Part shown: one piece after another, positions 54,861 through 64,000 of the stretch
Numbering within the stretch: position 1 is the first letter of the stretch
How the letters are laid out: each line of letters begins with the position of its first letter
DNA from: Klebsiella michiganensis
GTDB lineage: Bacteria; Pseudomonadota; Gammaproteobacteria; Enterobacterales; Enterobacteriaceae
Direction of reading: 5' to 3'
DNA: 64,000 bases
Assembly (NCBI RefSeq): GCF_002925905.1
Contig: NZ_PRDB01000007.1
Coordinates: forward strand, 62,001 to 126,000
Notes under the pieces: generated by a model
The model's input: the letters and a program-made list of their open reading frames with translations, nothing else
What the model was told of the DNA's origin: nothing
Databases searched by the model: none
Program-made: the position numbers and the translations under genes

Positions 54861-56516
54861 GTGAAACAGAGACTGATTTCAGCGGGCACGCTGGCGGCGC
54901 TACTGGTGCTGGTGGCATTGCCGCTGCTGTTTATTGTCCTCCAGGCAATTTTTCCCCACTTTAGCGCCGGTTCGCTGGGCGGCGCGTTTAGCGGCGTATC
55001 AACGCTGATTGCCGACCCGCAGCTGCCGACGATGCTCGGCGGTACCCTGTGGGTGGCCTGCGGCGTGGCGCTGATGAGCGTGGTCATCGGTCTACCGCTG
55101 GGCGTCTTGCGGGGATTGTTTACTATCCCGCTGCCGCGGCTGTGGGATCTGCTCTTTCTAATCCCGTTTCTGACGCCGCCCTATATTGCCGCGCTGTCGT
55201 GGATGCTGATGCTGCAAAGTCATGGCTATCTCCAGCAGCTGACCGGCTGGGATCTTAACGATCTGCTTTTTAGCCGCATCGGGATCGTGCTGGTGATGAC
55301 CCTCAATATCTTTCCGGTGGTCTACTTTGCCGTCTCGCGCAGCCTGTTGGCCAGCGGTCAGCGGCTGGCGATTGTCGCTCGGGTGCACGGCGCCAGCGCC
55401 TGGCGTGCGTTCTGGCACATCACGCTGCCGATGCTTTCTCCGGCTCTGGCGGCGGGGATGCTGCTGGCGTTTACCCTGGCCATTGAAGAGTACGGCGTTC
55501 CGGCGGCCCTGGGGTCGCGGGCAGGGCTGGTCATGCTGACCGTAGGCATTGAGAAAAAGCTTGCCGACTGGCCTGTCGATCTGCCCGGCGCGTCGCTGCT
55601 TTCGCTGCTGCTGATCGCGGTGGCGCTGCTGGCCTGGTGGCTGCAAAAACGGCTGACTGGCGATAAAGAGGTCACCAGCGTCACCGGCAAGCCGGGAGAG
55701 AATAGCGGGGCGGAGTTGGGCTGGCTGACGCTTCCGGCGGTGCTAGTGATGGCGGGCGTCGGGGGGCTGGCGGTGGTGATGCCGGGCGCGTCGATGGTGC
55801 TGACCAGCCTGATGAGCACGCTGTCGGGCGGTATCCACGCTGACAACGTTACCCTTCGCCATTTTGCCGCGCTGTTTGCTCAGCAGGGCGACGCGCTGTC
55901 GGCACTGGCAACCAGCCTTTCGCTGGCGCTGGCTTCGGCAGGGGTTGTCGGCCTGGTGGGGCTGCTCGCCGCCTGGCTGGTTGTGGTGCAAAAAATGAAG
56001 GGGAGCGCCTTTGTTGATGCGCTATCGCTGCTACCGGCGGCGCTGCCGGGCGTGGTGGTGGGCGTCGGGCTGATTCTGCTGTGGAACCAGCCGTTCTGGC
56101 CGGTGTCCCCCTACAATACCTGGTTTATGCTGCTGCTTTCCTACTGCTGTCTGCTGCTGCCCTGGCCGGTGCGCTACGTCAGCAGCGCGCTGCGTCAGCT
56201 TGGCAATAATCTCGAACCCGCGGCGCGGGTGCACGGCGCAACGGCACTGCAGGCGCTGCGACTGATCGTTCTGCCGCTGGTCTTTCCCGCGCTGCTGGCG
56301 GCGATGCTGATGGTGTTCGCCGTTGCCTCCCGCGAGCTGGTGACCTCGTTGCTGCTTGCGCCGGCCGGGACGCAAACCGTCTCGGTGTTTATCTGGCGCC
56401 AGTTTGAGCAGGGCTCGGCGGGAGAGGGAATGGCAATGGCATCGCTGACGCTCTTTACCGGTCTGGGACTGATGCTCTGCGCGCTGGCGCTGATGCAGCG
56501 GGGCACGCGCGGATAA
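54861..56516 (+). CDS. ABC transporter permease, fused two-domain (FbpB/AfuB type)
   Basis: 551 residues with about 12 membrane helices in two repeated halves. Each half has its own coupling loop: ARVHGASAWRAFWHITLPML near residue 175 and ARVHGATALQALRLIVLPLV near 455. This fusion is the rule in the ferric-iron transporter group. The start is GTG with CAGGAAAAT before it. It completes the transporter begun by the genes at 52914 and 53612. Confidence 0.88.
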   Translation: MKQRLISAGTLAALLVLVALPLLFIVLQAIFPHFSAGSLGGAFSGVSTLIADPQLPTMLGGTLWVACGVALMSVVIGLPLGVLRGLFTIPLPRLWDLLFLIPFLTPPYIAALSWMLMLQSHGYLQQLTGWDLNDLLFSRIGIVLVMTLNIFPVVYFAVSRSLLASGQRLAIVARVHGASAWRAFWHITLPMLSPALAAGMLLAFTLAIEEYGVPAALGSRAGLVMLTVGIEKKLADWPVDLPGASLLSLLLIAVALLAWWLQKRLTGDKEVTSVTGKPGENSGAELGWLTLPAVLVMAGVGGLAVVMPGASMVLTSLMSTLSGGIHADNVTLRHFAALFAQQGDALSALATSLSLALASAGVVGLVGLLAAWLVVVQKMKGSAFVDALSLLPAALPGVVVGVGLILLWNQPFWPVSPYNTWFMLLLSYCCLLLPWPVRYVSSALRQLGNNLEPAARVHGATALQALRLIVLPLVFPALLAAMLMVFAVASRELVTSLLLAPAGTQTVSVFIWRQFEQGSAGEGMAMASLTLFTGLGLMLCALALMQRGTRG

Positions 56517-56592
56517 ATACGATCGCACAAAATAGCTGGTCAGGCGGGAAAAACAGGCTATAAATGTCGGACACCGATTGCTGGAGGCATTG

Positions 56593-57438
56593 ATGAGTCC
56601 CTTTTTAAGCGCCTATTTTTCTCGTCTGGGCTGGACGGGCACCCCGGACGTTTCACTTCACACCCTGCGCGAACTGCATATTCACCATAACGGCGCGATC
56701 CCCTTTGAAAATCTGGATGTGCTGCTGCCCAGAGAGATACATCTCGACGATCGCACCCTCGAAGAGAAGCTGATTCACGGTCGTCGCGGCGGCTACTGCT
56801 TCGAGCAAAACGGCCTGCTGGAGAGAGCGCTGCGCGAGATCGGCTTTACCGTGCGCAGCCTTCTGGGGCGCGTGGTGCTGGCCAATCCGCCGCATATGCC
56901 GCCGCGTACCCATCGGCTGCTGCTGGTGGAGGTGGAGGGGGAACGCTGGATTGCCGACGTTGGTTTCGGCGGCCAGACCTTGACCGCGCCGATTAAGCTG
57001 CTGGCGGATATAGAACAATCCACCCCGCACGGCGAATATCGCCTGATTTACGAAGGGGAAGAGTGGGCGCTGCAGTTCAGCCATCACGGACACTGGCAGT
57101 CGATGTACCATTTTGATTTAGGTCGCCAGTACGCTTCCGACTATGTGATGGGCAACTTCTGGTCGGCGCACTGGCCGCAGTCGCACTTCCGCCATCATCT
57201 GCTGATGTGCCGCCACTTGCCGGACGGCGGCAAAATGACGCTGACCAATTTCCACTTTACCCATTGGGATAAAAACCATGTCGTCGAAAAGCTCGATTTA
57301 GCGGACGTTCCGGCGCTGTATGAGGCGCTGCAAACGCGTTTTGGCCTCGGCGTGGATGATGCCAAATACGGCTTTAGCGAAGCGGAACTGGCGGCGGTGA
57401 TGGCGGCGTTTGATACCCATCCCGAGGCCGGAAAATAA
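56593..57438 (+). CDS. nhoA: N-hydroxyarylamine O-acetyltransferase NhoA
   Basis: 281 residues, arylamine N-acetyltransferase family. The catalytic triad is visible: C69 in RRGGYCFEQNGL, His in PPRTHRLLLVE (about 107) and Asp in WIADVGFGGQT (about 122). The enzyme transfers acetyl groups from acetyl-CoA to N-hydroxyarylamines. TGGAGG supports the ATG at 56593 over a TTG five codons earlier. It neighbours narV, as in E. coli. Confidence 0.93.
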   Translation: MSPFLSAYFSRLGWTGTPDVSLHTLRELHIHHNGAIPFENLDVLLPREIHLDDRTLEEKLIHGRRGGYCFEQNGLLERALREIGFTVRSLLGRVVLANPPHMPPRTHRLLLVEVEGERWIADVGFGGQTLTAPIKLLADIEQSTPHGEYRLIYEGEEWALQFSHHGHWQSMYHFDLGRQYASDYVMGNFWSAHWPQSHFRHHLLMCRHLPDGGKMTLTNFHFTHWDKNHVVEKLDLADVPALYEALQTRFGLGVDDAKYGFSEAELAAVMAAFDTHPEAGK

Positions 57439-57491
57439 ATATCGTACAGGAGCCGTTGGCTGGATAAGGGATGACGGTCAAACGGGGATGT

Positions 57492-57569
57492 TACCCGGCT
57501 TGCGCTACGCATAGCCGGGCTACGGGGCGAGCCTGTCGCCCGGGTTAGGCGTTTTTGCCGCGACCCGGG
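57492..57569. repeat. BIME (paired REP units) between nhoA and narV
   Basis: CCCGGCTTGCG...AGCCGGGCTAC and CGCCCGGGTTAGGCG...ACCCGGG form two arms between convergent 3' ends. The second arm matches the tandem array at 32.6-33.4 kb. Confidence 0.8.
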
Positions 57570-57586
57570 ATGATTGCGGATTTTGT

Positions 57587-58267
57587 TCAGCGTCTTGAAC
57601 GTACCACCTGGTAGCGGCGGGTGAAATATTCAAACGGCGCGCTCCAGACGTGAACCAGTCGGGTGAACGGGAACAGCAGGAAAATCGTCATCCCCAGCAC
57701 CAGATGCACGCGGAAAACAAAGGCCACGCCGCTGAGCATTTCTGACGAGCCGCCGCGGAAGGTGACGATGCCCTGCGCCCAGCCCACCAGCTTCATCATT
57801 TCACTGCCGTCCGGATACTGCGCCGAGAAAGGGATGGTGCTCAGCCCGAGCAGGCACTGAATCAGCAGAATGCTCATGATGATGATATCCGGCGCGGTCG
57901 AGGTGGCGCGAACGCGCTGGTTGGTCAGACGACGCCAGAGCAAACCGGCGCCGCCAATCAGCGTCAGGACGCCGCAGACGCCGCCGAGCACCATCGCCAT
58001 CTGCTGCTTGACCGCAATGGGTAAAAACCAGGCATACATCCAGTGCGGCGTTAACATGCCGAACAGATGGCCAAAGAAAATGCCGAGTATGCCGATATGG
58101 AACAGATTCGACCAGATCACCATCCCGCGTTTATCCAGCATCTGGCTGGAGGAGGCGCGCCAGGTGTACTGGCCGTAGTCATAGCGCAGCCAGCTGCCGA
58201 GAAAAAAGACCGTCGCGCAGATGTAGGGGTAGATGTCGTAAAAAAAGACGTTCAGATACTGTATCAT
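57587..58267 (-). CDS. narV: Nitrate reductase Z gamma subunit NarV (cytochrome b)
   Basis: 226 residues with five membrane helices. It anchors the enzyme and carries two b hemes; histidines suited as ligands are in [18 protein letters not shown] (helix 2) and near [12 protein letters not shown] and FTRLVHVW. It takes electrons from quinol at the inner membrane. The start overlaps the narW stop by four bases. Homology to NarZ, NarY and NarW of the same operon supports the V rather than I name. Confidence 0.9.
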   Translation of the reverse strand: MIQYLNVFFYDIYPYICATVFFLGSWLRYDYGQYTWRASSSQMLDKRGMVIWSNLFHIGILGIFFGHLFGMLTPHWMYAWFLPIAVKQQMAMVLGGVCGVLTLIGGAGLLWRRLTNQRVRATSTAPDIIIMSILLIQCLLGLSTIPFSAQYPDGSEMMKLVGWAQGIVTFRGGSSEMLSGVAFVFRVHLVLGMTIFLLFPFTRLVHVWSAPFEYFTRRYQVVRSRR

Positions 58268-58959
58268 TTCGGGCCTCCCGCGCTGACGTCGACGTACTGC
58301 GGCGCCACGTCCTGGCTAAAGCGTCGTTGATATTGCTGTAACGGTGAGCTGTCACAGGCCGTGGCGTTGTCTTCGATAAATTTCACCTGTTCTTCTTCCC
58401 AGACCGCATCCAGCGCCTGCCGGGTGTCATCGCGGGACTCGTTGTTGACCTGCTGCGTGACACTGTCACTTGATAGCGGGATCCCGCCGAGGCTCAGCAG
58501 GGCGTCAAACAGCTGATACCAGGGGACACCGCGCTGCTTCAGCCGCCCGCCCAGCAGCGCCAGAATCGGCGCGACGTTTTGCAGACCTTCGCGCGCTTCG
58601 TTTTCCGGCAGGATGCTGAGGTATTCCAGATACAGCGGCAGGTGGTCGGGAAGTTCGCGACAGTTGAGCACCAGGCCCGCCTTTTCATACTGAGCGAGCA
58701 GGTCGACCATTGCCTGACCGCGGTCGCGAGACTCGGCGTGCACATGTTCAAACAGCAGCAGCGACGTAGCGCGGCCCCGGTCGAACACTTCGCACCATTC
58801 GGCCTGCTTGTCCAGCAGCGGGGCATTCAGCATCTCCGCGGCGAAGTCGTTGAGCACAGGGGCGTCGTGACGCACCATGCTCAGCACCTCGTCCTTGCAC
58901 TGCCAAAGAAACTCATCCGGATACTCCATCAGCAGGCCGATCGATTTGAGGATTTGCAT
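58264..58959 (-). CDS. narW: Nitrate reductase Z assembly chaperone NarW
   Basis: 231 residues of the NarJ/NarW group (TorD-like helical chaperones). [19 protein letters not shown] and [18 protein letters not shown] are family stretches. It guides cofactor insertion into the alpha subunit and is not part of the mature enzyme. Its start overlaps the narY stop (TAATG) and its stop overlaps narV. Confidence 0.9.
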   Translation of the reverse strand: MQILKSIGLLMEYPDEFLWQCKDEVLSMVRHDAPVLNDFAAEMLNAPLLDKQAEWCEVFDRGRATSLLLFEHVHAESRDRGQAMVDLLAQYEKAGLVLNCRELPDHLPLYLEYLSILPENEAREGLQNVAPILALLGGRLKQRGVPWYQLFDALLSLGGIPLSSDSVTQQVNNESRDDTRQALDAVWEEEQVKFIEDNATACDSSPLQQYQRRFSQDVAPQYVDVSAGGPK

Positions 58960-60503
58960 TATTCCCCCTCCGCTTTATCGCGTACTTCGGTGATGTTGAT
59001 GGCGTCAATGCGGCTACTGTTGAACAGGTTGAATTTGGTGTCGGAGCCGTGGCAGCCGTCGCCGAAGGTAAAGCCGCAGCCGTTGCGCTCGGGGAAGGCG
59101 TCGCGCGCCATTTCGCGGTGGCTGGTCGGGATCACGAAGCGGTCCTCGTAGTTGGCGATCGCCAGATAACGGTACATCTCCTCGACCTGCTCAACGCTCA
59201 GGCCCACCTCCTCGATGGCGCGAGTATCGGTGACGCCTTCCACCGTTTGCGAGCGCATGTAGTGACGCATTGCCATCATGCGCTTCAGCGCGCGCAGTAC
59301 CGGGCCGGTATCGCCCGCGCTGAGCATATTGGCGAGATACTGCACCGGAATGCGCAGGCTTTCGATGGCCGGAAGCACGCCGTCGCTTTTCGGCAGACCG
59401 CCGGCGTCGGCGTAGGACTGAATCGGCGACAGCGGCGGCACGTACCAGACCATTGGCAGGGTGCGGTATTCCGGATGCAGCGGCAGCGCCAGCTTCCAGT
59501 CCATCGCCATTTTGTACACCGGCGAGCGCTGGGCGGCATCAATCACGTTTTGTGGAATCCCCTGTTTCAGCGCTTCTTCAATCACCGCCGGGTCGTGGGG
59601 GTTGAGGAACACCTCGCACTGCCGCTCGTAGAGGTCGGTTTCGCGCTCGGTGCTGGCAGCCTCTTCAATGCGGTCGGCGTCGTACAACAGCACGCCGAGG
59701 TAGCGGATACGTCCCACGCAGGTCTCCGAGCAGACGGTGGGCTGCCCGGATTCGATACGCGGGTAGCAGAAGATGCATTTTTCCGATTTGCCGCTTTTCC
59801 AGTTGAAGTAGATTTTTTTGTACGGGCAGCCGCTGATGCACAGACGCCAGCCGCGGCATTTGTCCTGGTCGATCAGCACGATGCCGTCTTCTTCACGCTT
59901 GTAGATGGCGCCGCTGGGGCAGGTGGCGACGCAGCTCGGGTTCAGGCAGTGCTCGCACAGGCGCGGCAGATACATCATGAAGGTATTTTCAAACTGGCCG
60001 TACATCTCCTTCTGAATCTTGTCGAAGTTACGGTCGCGGGCGCGCTTTTCAAACTCGCCGCCGAGCAGCTCTTCCCAGTTGGGGCCCCAGATGATTTTAT
60101 CCATCCGCTTGCCGTCGATAAGCGAACGCGGACGGGCGGTGGGCAGGTGTTTTCCCTCCGGCGCGTTGTGCAGATGCTGGTAATCAAAGGTAAAGGGTTC
60201 ATAGTAGTCATCGATCTGCGGTATCACCGGATTGGCGAAAATTTTGGTGATGACGCCCATTTTGCCGCCCAGACGCGGGCGTATTTTGCCATTAACATCG
60301 CGCACCCAGCCGCCTTCCCACACCTCCTGATCTTCCCAGTTTTTCGGATAGCCAATGCCCGGTTTGGTTTCGACGTTGTTAAACCAGGCGTATTCCATCC
60401 CTTCGCGTCCGGTCCAGACGTTTTTACAGGTGACGGAACAGGTGTGGCAGCCGATGCATTTATCGAGATTGAGAACCATACCGACCTGTGAACGTATTTT
60501 CAT
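58959..60503 (-). CDS. narY: Nitrate reductase Z beta subunit NarY (Fe-S protein)
   Basis: 514 residues. The iron-sulfur cysteines fall in four groups: CIGCHTCSVTCKNVW near the N-terminus, CEHCLNPSCVATCPSG (about 180-200), CRGWRLCISGCPYKK (where a tryptophan replaces a cysteine, giving the [3Fe-4S] cluster) and CIFCYPR with CSETCVGR. It passes electrons from the gamma to the alpha subunit on the cytoplasmic face. Its start overlaps the narZ stop by four bases. Confidence 0.93.
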   Translation of the reverse strand: MKIRSQVGMVLNLDKCIGCHTCSVTCKNVWTGREGMEYAWFNNVETKPGIGYPKNWEDQEVWEGGWVRDVNGKIRPRLGGKMGVITKIFANPVIPQIDDYYEPFTFDYQHLHNAPEGKHLPTARPRSLIDGKRMDKIIWGPNWEELLGGEFEKRARDRNFDKIQKEMYGQFENTFMMYLPRLCEHCLNPSCVATCPSGAIYKREEDGIVLIDQDKCRGWRLCISGCPYKKIYFNWKSGKSEKCIFCYPRIESGQPTVCSETCVGRIRYLGVLLYDADRIEEAASTERETDLYERQCEVFLNPHDPAVIEEALKQGIPQNVIDAAQRSPVYKMAMDWKLALPLHPEYRTLPMVWYVPPLSPIQSYADAGGLPKSDGVLPAIESLRIPVQYLANMLSAGDTGPVLRALKRMMAMRHYMRSQTVEGVTDTRAIEEVGLSVEQVEEMYRYLAIANYEDRFVIPTSHREMARDAFPERNGCGFTFGDGCHGSDTKFNLFNSSRIDAINITEVRDKAEGE

Positions 60504-63500
60504 TTTTTCGCCTCCTGTACCCCATCGCGACCTTCGTCATCCAGCCAGTCAATATTTTTCATTTTGCGGATCATGATGAACTCGTCGCGGTTGGAGCCGA
60601 CGGTGCCGTAGTAGTTGAAACCGTAAGCCAGCTGGGCGTAGCCGCCAATCATATGGGTCGGTTTCGGGCACACGCGGGTGACCGAGTTATGGATCCCGCC
60701 GCGCCGTCCGGTGACTTCCGAGCCCGGAATATTCATCAGGCGCTCCTGCGCGTGGTACATCATGGTCATCCCCGGCGGTACGCGCTGGCTGACCACCGCG
60801 CGGGCGGTGAGCGCGCCGTTGGCGTTGAAGGCCTCGATCCAGTCGTTATCTTCAATACCCAGCTCGCGAGCGTCGGTTTCGCTGATCCACACGATCGGCC
60901 CGCCGCGCGACAGGGTCAGCATCAGCAGGTTTTCGCTGTAGGTGGAGTGGATGCCCCATTTCTGGTGCGGCGTCAGAAAGTTGAGCGCTTTTTCCGGGAA
61001 GCCGTTAGGCGGAATCGCTTTCATCTGGCTGACGCTGCGGGTGTCAATGGGCGGACGATAAACCACCAGGCTTTCGCCAAAGGCGCGCATCCAGGGGTGA
61101 TCCTGATACAGCTGCTGGCGGCCGGAGAGGGTGCGCCAGGGGATCAGCTCGTGGACGTTGGTATAGCCGGCGTTGTAGGAAACATGCTCGCTCTCGAGGC
61201 CGGACCAGGTCGGGCTGGAGATAATTTTGCGCGGCTGGGCCTGAATATCGCGGAAGCGAATTTTTTCATCCTCTTTATTCAGCGCCAGGTGCGTATGCTC
61301 GCGGCCGGTAAACTCGCCGAGCGCTTGCCAGGCTTTGACCGCCACCTGGCCGTTGGTTTCCGGGGCGAGGGCGAGGATCACTTCCGAGGCGTCAATGGCG
61401 CTGTCGATGCGCGGACGACCTTTGGCCGGGCCGTCAAGCTTGACGTAGTTAAGCTTGCCGAGGAAGTCGACCTCGTTCTGGGTGTTCCAGGTGATGCCTT
61501 TACCGCCGTTGCCCAGTTTGTCGAGCAGCGGCCCGAGGGAGGTAAAGCGCTCATACGTCGCCGGATAATCGCGCTCAACGACGGCAATCGACGGCGCGGT
61601 TTTACCCGGCGTCAGCTCGCATTCCCCTTTCCGCCAGTCCAGCACGTCGAAGGGCTGCGACAGCTCCGCCGGGGAGTCGTGCTGCAGCGGCACCAGCACA
61701 ACGTCGGTCTCTTTATCGAGGTGGCCGACGCAGACCTCGGAGAAGGTTTTGGCGATATCTTTGTAAATTTCCCAGTCGCTTTTCGCCTCCCACGCCGGGT
61801 CAACGGCGGCGGAGAGCGGGTGGATAAACGGATGCATATCCGAGGTGTTCATATCGTCTTTTTCATACCAGGTGGCGGTCGGCAGAACGATATCGGAGAA
61901 CAGGCAGGTACTGGACATGCGGAAATCGAGCGTCACCAGCAGGTCGAGCTTGCCTTCGATGGCCGCGGTCTGCCACTCCACCTCTTCGGGCTTCACGTCA
62001 TCGCTGGCGCCCAGCTCATCGCCCTGAATACCGCTGTCGGTGCCCAGCAGATATTTGAGCATATACTCGTGGCCCTTGCCGGAAGAGCCCAGCAGGTTGG
62101 AGCGCCAGATAAACAGGTTACGCGGATGATTTTTGCCGTTATCCGGCTGTTCGCAGGCGAAGCGGATCTCGCCGGACTTCAGCGCCCGGGCGGTGTAGTC
62201 GGCGGGAGTCAGTCCGGCCGCGGCGGCCTGCGCCTTGATGGTCAGCGGGTTGACGCCCAGCTGCGGCGCGGAGGGCAGCCAGCCCATGCGCTCGGCGCGA
62301 ACGTTAAAGTCGATCAGATGGCCGCTGAATTGGCTGGCATCGGCCAGCGGCGACAGCAGCTCCCGGGCGGTCAGCTTTTCATAGCGCCACTGGCTGGCGT
62401 GATTGTAAAAAAAGGAGGTGCTGTTCATCTGGCGCGGCGGACGATTCCAGTCAAGGGCGAACGCCAGCGGCAGCCAGCCGGTTTGCGGACGCAGCTTCTC
62501 CTGGCCGACATAGTGCGACCAGCCGCCGCCGCTCCGGCCGACGCAGCCGCAGAACACCAGCATATTGATCATCCCCCGGTAGTTCATATCCATGTGGTAC
62601 CAGTGGTTGACGCCGGCGCCGAGGATAATCATCGACCGTCCGTGGGTTTTATGCGCGGTATCGGCAAATTCACGGGCGATCTGCTCGATGTGCTGGCGCG
62701 GGACGCCGGTAATCTGTTCGGCCCACGCCGGGGTATAGGCTTTCATCTCACTGAAGTCCTGCGCGGCGTTGGGATCGTCTAAACCGCGATCGAGTCCGTA
62801 GTTGGCGAGAATCAGATCGTAGACGCTAACCACCAGGCCAGATTCACCGTTGGCCAGCGGGAGCTGCTTAACCGGCAGCTGATGCAGCGTCACCGGATCC
62901 TGCTTGATGCTGCGAAAGTGCGGGTTTTCGTTGCCGCCGAAGTAGGGAAAGCCCACCGTCACCACGTCGTCACGGCTATCCAGCAGCGATAGTTTGAGTT
63001 CAATGGCTTGCCCGGCGGCCTGCTGTTCAAGGTTCCATTTGCCTTTCTCTCCCCAGCGGAAGCCAATCGAACCGTTGGGCGCCACCAGTTCACCAGCGCT
63101 GTTATAGGCGACGGTTTTCCACTCCGGGTTATTGCTTTCGCCCAGCCCGTCAACCAGATCGGCGGCGCGGACCATCCTGCCGGGAACGTAGAAACCCTCC
63201 TCGCGACGCTCAAGCATCACCAGCATCGGCATATCGGTGTAGGTGCGGCAGTAGTTGAGGAAATAATCGCTCGGGTTATCAAGGTGAAACGTTTTGAGGA
63301 TCGCGTGGCCCATCGCCATGGCCAGCGCGCTGTCGGTACCCTGTTTCGGCGCCAGCCACTGGTCGCTGAGCTTGGCTACCTCCGAAAAGTCCGGGGTAAT
63401 CGCGATGGTTTTGGTGCCCTTGTAGCGCACTTCCGTAAAGAAGTGGGCGTCCGGGGTTCGGGTCTGCGGGACGTTGGAGCCCCAGGCGATAATATAGCTG

Positions 63501-64000
63501 GAGTTGTACCAGTCGGCGGACTCGGGAACGTCGGTCTGCTCGCCCCAGGTCATTGGCGAGGCGGGGGGAAGGTCGCAGTACCAGTCGTAGAAGCTCAGGC
63601 AGGTGCCGCCGAGCAGCGACAGATACCGGGTGCCGGCGGCGTAAGAGACCATCGACATCGCCGGGATCGGCGAAAAGCCCGCCACGCGGTCCGGGCCGTA
63701 GTTTTTGATGGTCCAGACGTTGGCGGCGGCAATCAGCTGGTTCAGCTCCTTCCAGCTTGAACGGATAAACCCGCCTTTGCCGCGTACCTGCTTGTAGCTA
63801 AGGGTTTTGACCGGGTCCTGCATGATACTGTCCCACGCCTGCACCGGGTCCGGGTGCTGAGCCAGCGCTTCGCGCCATAGGGCAATCAGCCGCTTGCGCG
63901 CCAGCGGATACTTCAGGCGGTTAGCGCTGTAGAGGTACCAGGAGTAGCTTGCGCCGCGCGGGCAGCCGCGGGGTTCGTGGTTGGGCAGGTCCGGGCGGGT
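60500..64000 (-). CDS. narZ: Nitrate reductase Z alpha subunit NarZ, N-terminus cut off
   Basis: Catalytic molybdenum subunit that reduces nitrate to nitrite. The frame is open to the window edge: upstream of an internal Met at 63844 it continues with TRPDLPNHEPRGCPRGASYS, the normal family text, so about the first 80 residues (including the Fe-S ligands near residue 50) lie outside. The visible 1,166 residues follow E. coli NarZ rather than NarG at diagnostic places, for example ALKRRIIG-distal SYKQVRGKGGFIRSSW and the ending RDGVQEAKK. The molybdenum ligand Asp lies in the WYNSSYIIAWGSN region. First gene of narZYWV; the promoter is out of view. Confidence 0.93.
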   Translation of the reverse strand, partial: TRPDLPNHEPRGCPRGASYSWYLYSANRLKYPLARKRLIALWREALAQHPDPVQAWDSIMQDPVKTLSYKQVRGKGGFIRSSWKELNQLIAAANVWTIKNYGPDRVAGFSPIPAMSMVSYAAGTRYLSLLGGTCLSFYDWYCDLPPASPMTWGEQTDVPESADWYNSSYIIAWGSNVPQTRTPDAHFFTEVRYKGTKTIAITPDFSEVAKLSDQWLAPKQGTDSALAMAMGHAILKTFHLDNPSDYFLNYCRTYTDMPMLVMLERREEGFYVPGRMVRAADLVDGLGESNNPEWKTVAYNSAGELVAPNGSIGFRWGEKGKWNLEQQAAGQAIELKLSLLDSRDDVVTVGFPYFGGNENPHFRSIKQDPVTLHQLPVKQLPLANGESGLVVSVYDLILANYGLDRGLDDPNAAQDFSEMKAYTPAWAEQITGVPRQHIEQIAREFADTAHKTHGRSMIILGAGVNHWYHMDMNYRGMINMLVFCGCVGRSGGGWSHYVGQEKLRPQTGWLPLAFALDWNRPPRQMNSTSFFYNHASQWRYEKLTARELLSPLADASQFSGHLIDFNVRAERMGWLPSAPQLGVNPLTIKAQAAAAGLTPADYTARALKSGEIRFACEQPDNGKNHPRNLFIWRSNLLGSSGKGHEYMLKYLLGTDSGIQGDELGASDDVKPEEVEWQTAAIEGKLDLLVTLDFRMSSTCLFSDIVLPTATWYEKDDMNTSDMHPFIHPLSAAVDPAWEAKSDWEIYKDIAKTFSEVCVGHLDKETDVVLVPLQHDSPAELSQPFDVLDWRKGECELTPGKTAPSIAVVERDYPATYERFTSLGPLLDKLGNGGKGITWNTQNEVDFLGKLNYVKLDGPAKGRPRIDSAIDASEVILALAPETNGQVAVKAWQALGEFTGREHTHLALNKEDEKIRFRDIQAQPRKIISSPTWSGLESEHVSYNAGYTNVHELIPWRTLSGRQQLYQDHPWMRAFGESLVVYRPPIDTRSVSQMKAIPPNGFPEKALNFLTPHQKWGIHSTYSENLLMLTLSRGGPIVWISETDARELGIEDNDWIEAFNANGALTARAVVSQRVPPGMTMMYHAQERLMNIPGSEVTGRRGGIHNSVTRVCPKPTHMIGGYAQLAYGFNYYGTVGSNRDEFIMIRKMKNIDWLDDEGRDGVQEAKK

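Noticed and set aside
60488-62782. 764-codon plus-strand frame
   Set aside because: Antisense to narZ. Long open antisense frames are usual in GC-rich genes with strong codon bias.

Overview
The window is chromosomal DNA from an enteric gammaproteobacterium, most likely Klebsiella or a close relative such as Raoultella. Coding density and G+C are high. Almost every core gene reads as a close homologue of an Escherichia coli gene, and short REP/BIME repeats beginning GTAGCCCGG, of a kind I associate with Klebsiella, are scattered between genes. No insertion sequence, prophage, CRISPR array, tRNA or rRNA was seen.

The backbone follows the E. coli K-12 ydc-ync-nar segment in order: rlhA, yncJ, ydcR, ydcSTUV-patD, yncL, ortT, ydcY, ydcZ, mnaT, curA, yncD, yncE, ansP, yncG, pptA, nhoA, narVWYZ. 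Accessory modules lie between these landmarks.

1-14.4 kb: rlhA (5' end cut off) and yncJ; a cyanide-insensitive bd-type quinol oxidase operon with its tiny DUF2474 subunit; ydcR and the putrescine-linked ydcSTUV-patD operon; then a stretch of very small genes and a probable small RNA.
14.4-20.1 kb: an alpha/beta hydrolase, a frameshifted pectinesterase lipoprotein behind a KdgR-like box, a vanillin/salicylaldehyde-type dehydrogenase, and an orphan DppA-like binding protein.
20.1-32.6 kb: ydcZ-mnaT, a porin, an XRE-cupin regulator with curA, rihA, a YiiS-like protein, yncD/yncE with a Fur-like box, a small lipoprotein, ansP and a small P-loop kinase.
32.6-33.4 kb: a tandem array of 124-bp BIME-like units.
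33.5-41.1 kb: an eight-gene operon with two flavin monooxygenases, an M20 deacylase, a GNAT acetyltransferase and an amino-acid ABC transporter with two binding proteins. Its content matches the Bacillus subtilis ytmI operon and suggests uptake and salvage of S-modified cysteines.
41.1-46.2 kb: an L-talarate/galactarate module (transporter, dehydratase, divergent LacI regulator with paired operators), then yncG and pptA.
46.3-52.0 kb: a rhamnoside utilisation cluster (LamB-type porin, GPH symporter, GH78-like hydrolase, AraC regulator).
52.1-56.5 kb: a flavin reductase and an iron-type ABC transporter operon interrupted by a BIME.
56.6-64 kb: nhoA and the nitrate reductase operon narZYWV; narZ runs off the end.

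Most accessory modules concern scavenging and transport of plant- or soil-type substrates (pectin, aldaric acids, rhamnosides, organosulfur compounds), which suits an environmental or plant-associated Klebsiella lifestyle. That ecological reading is inference.
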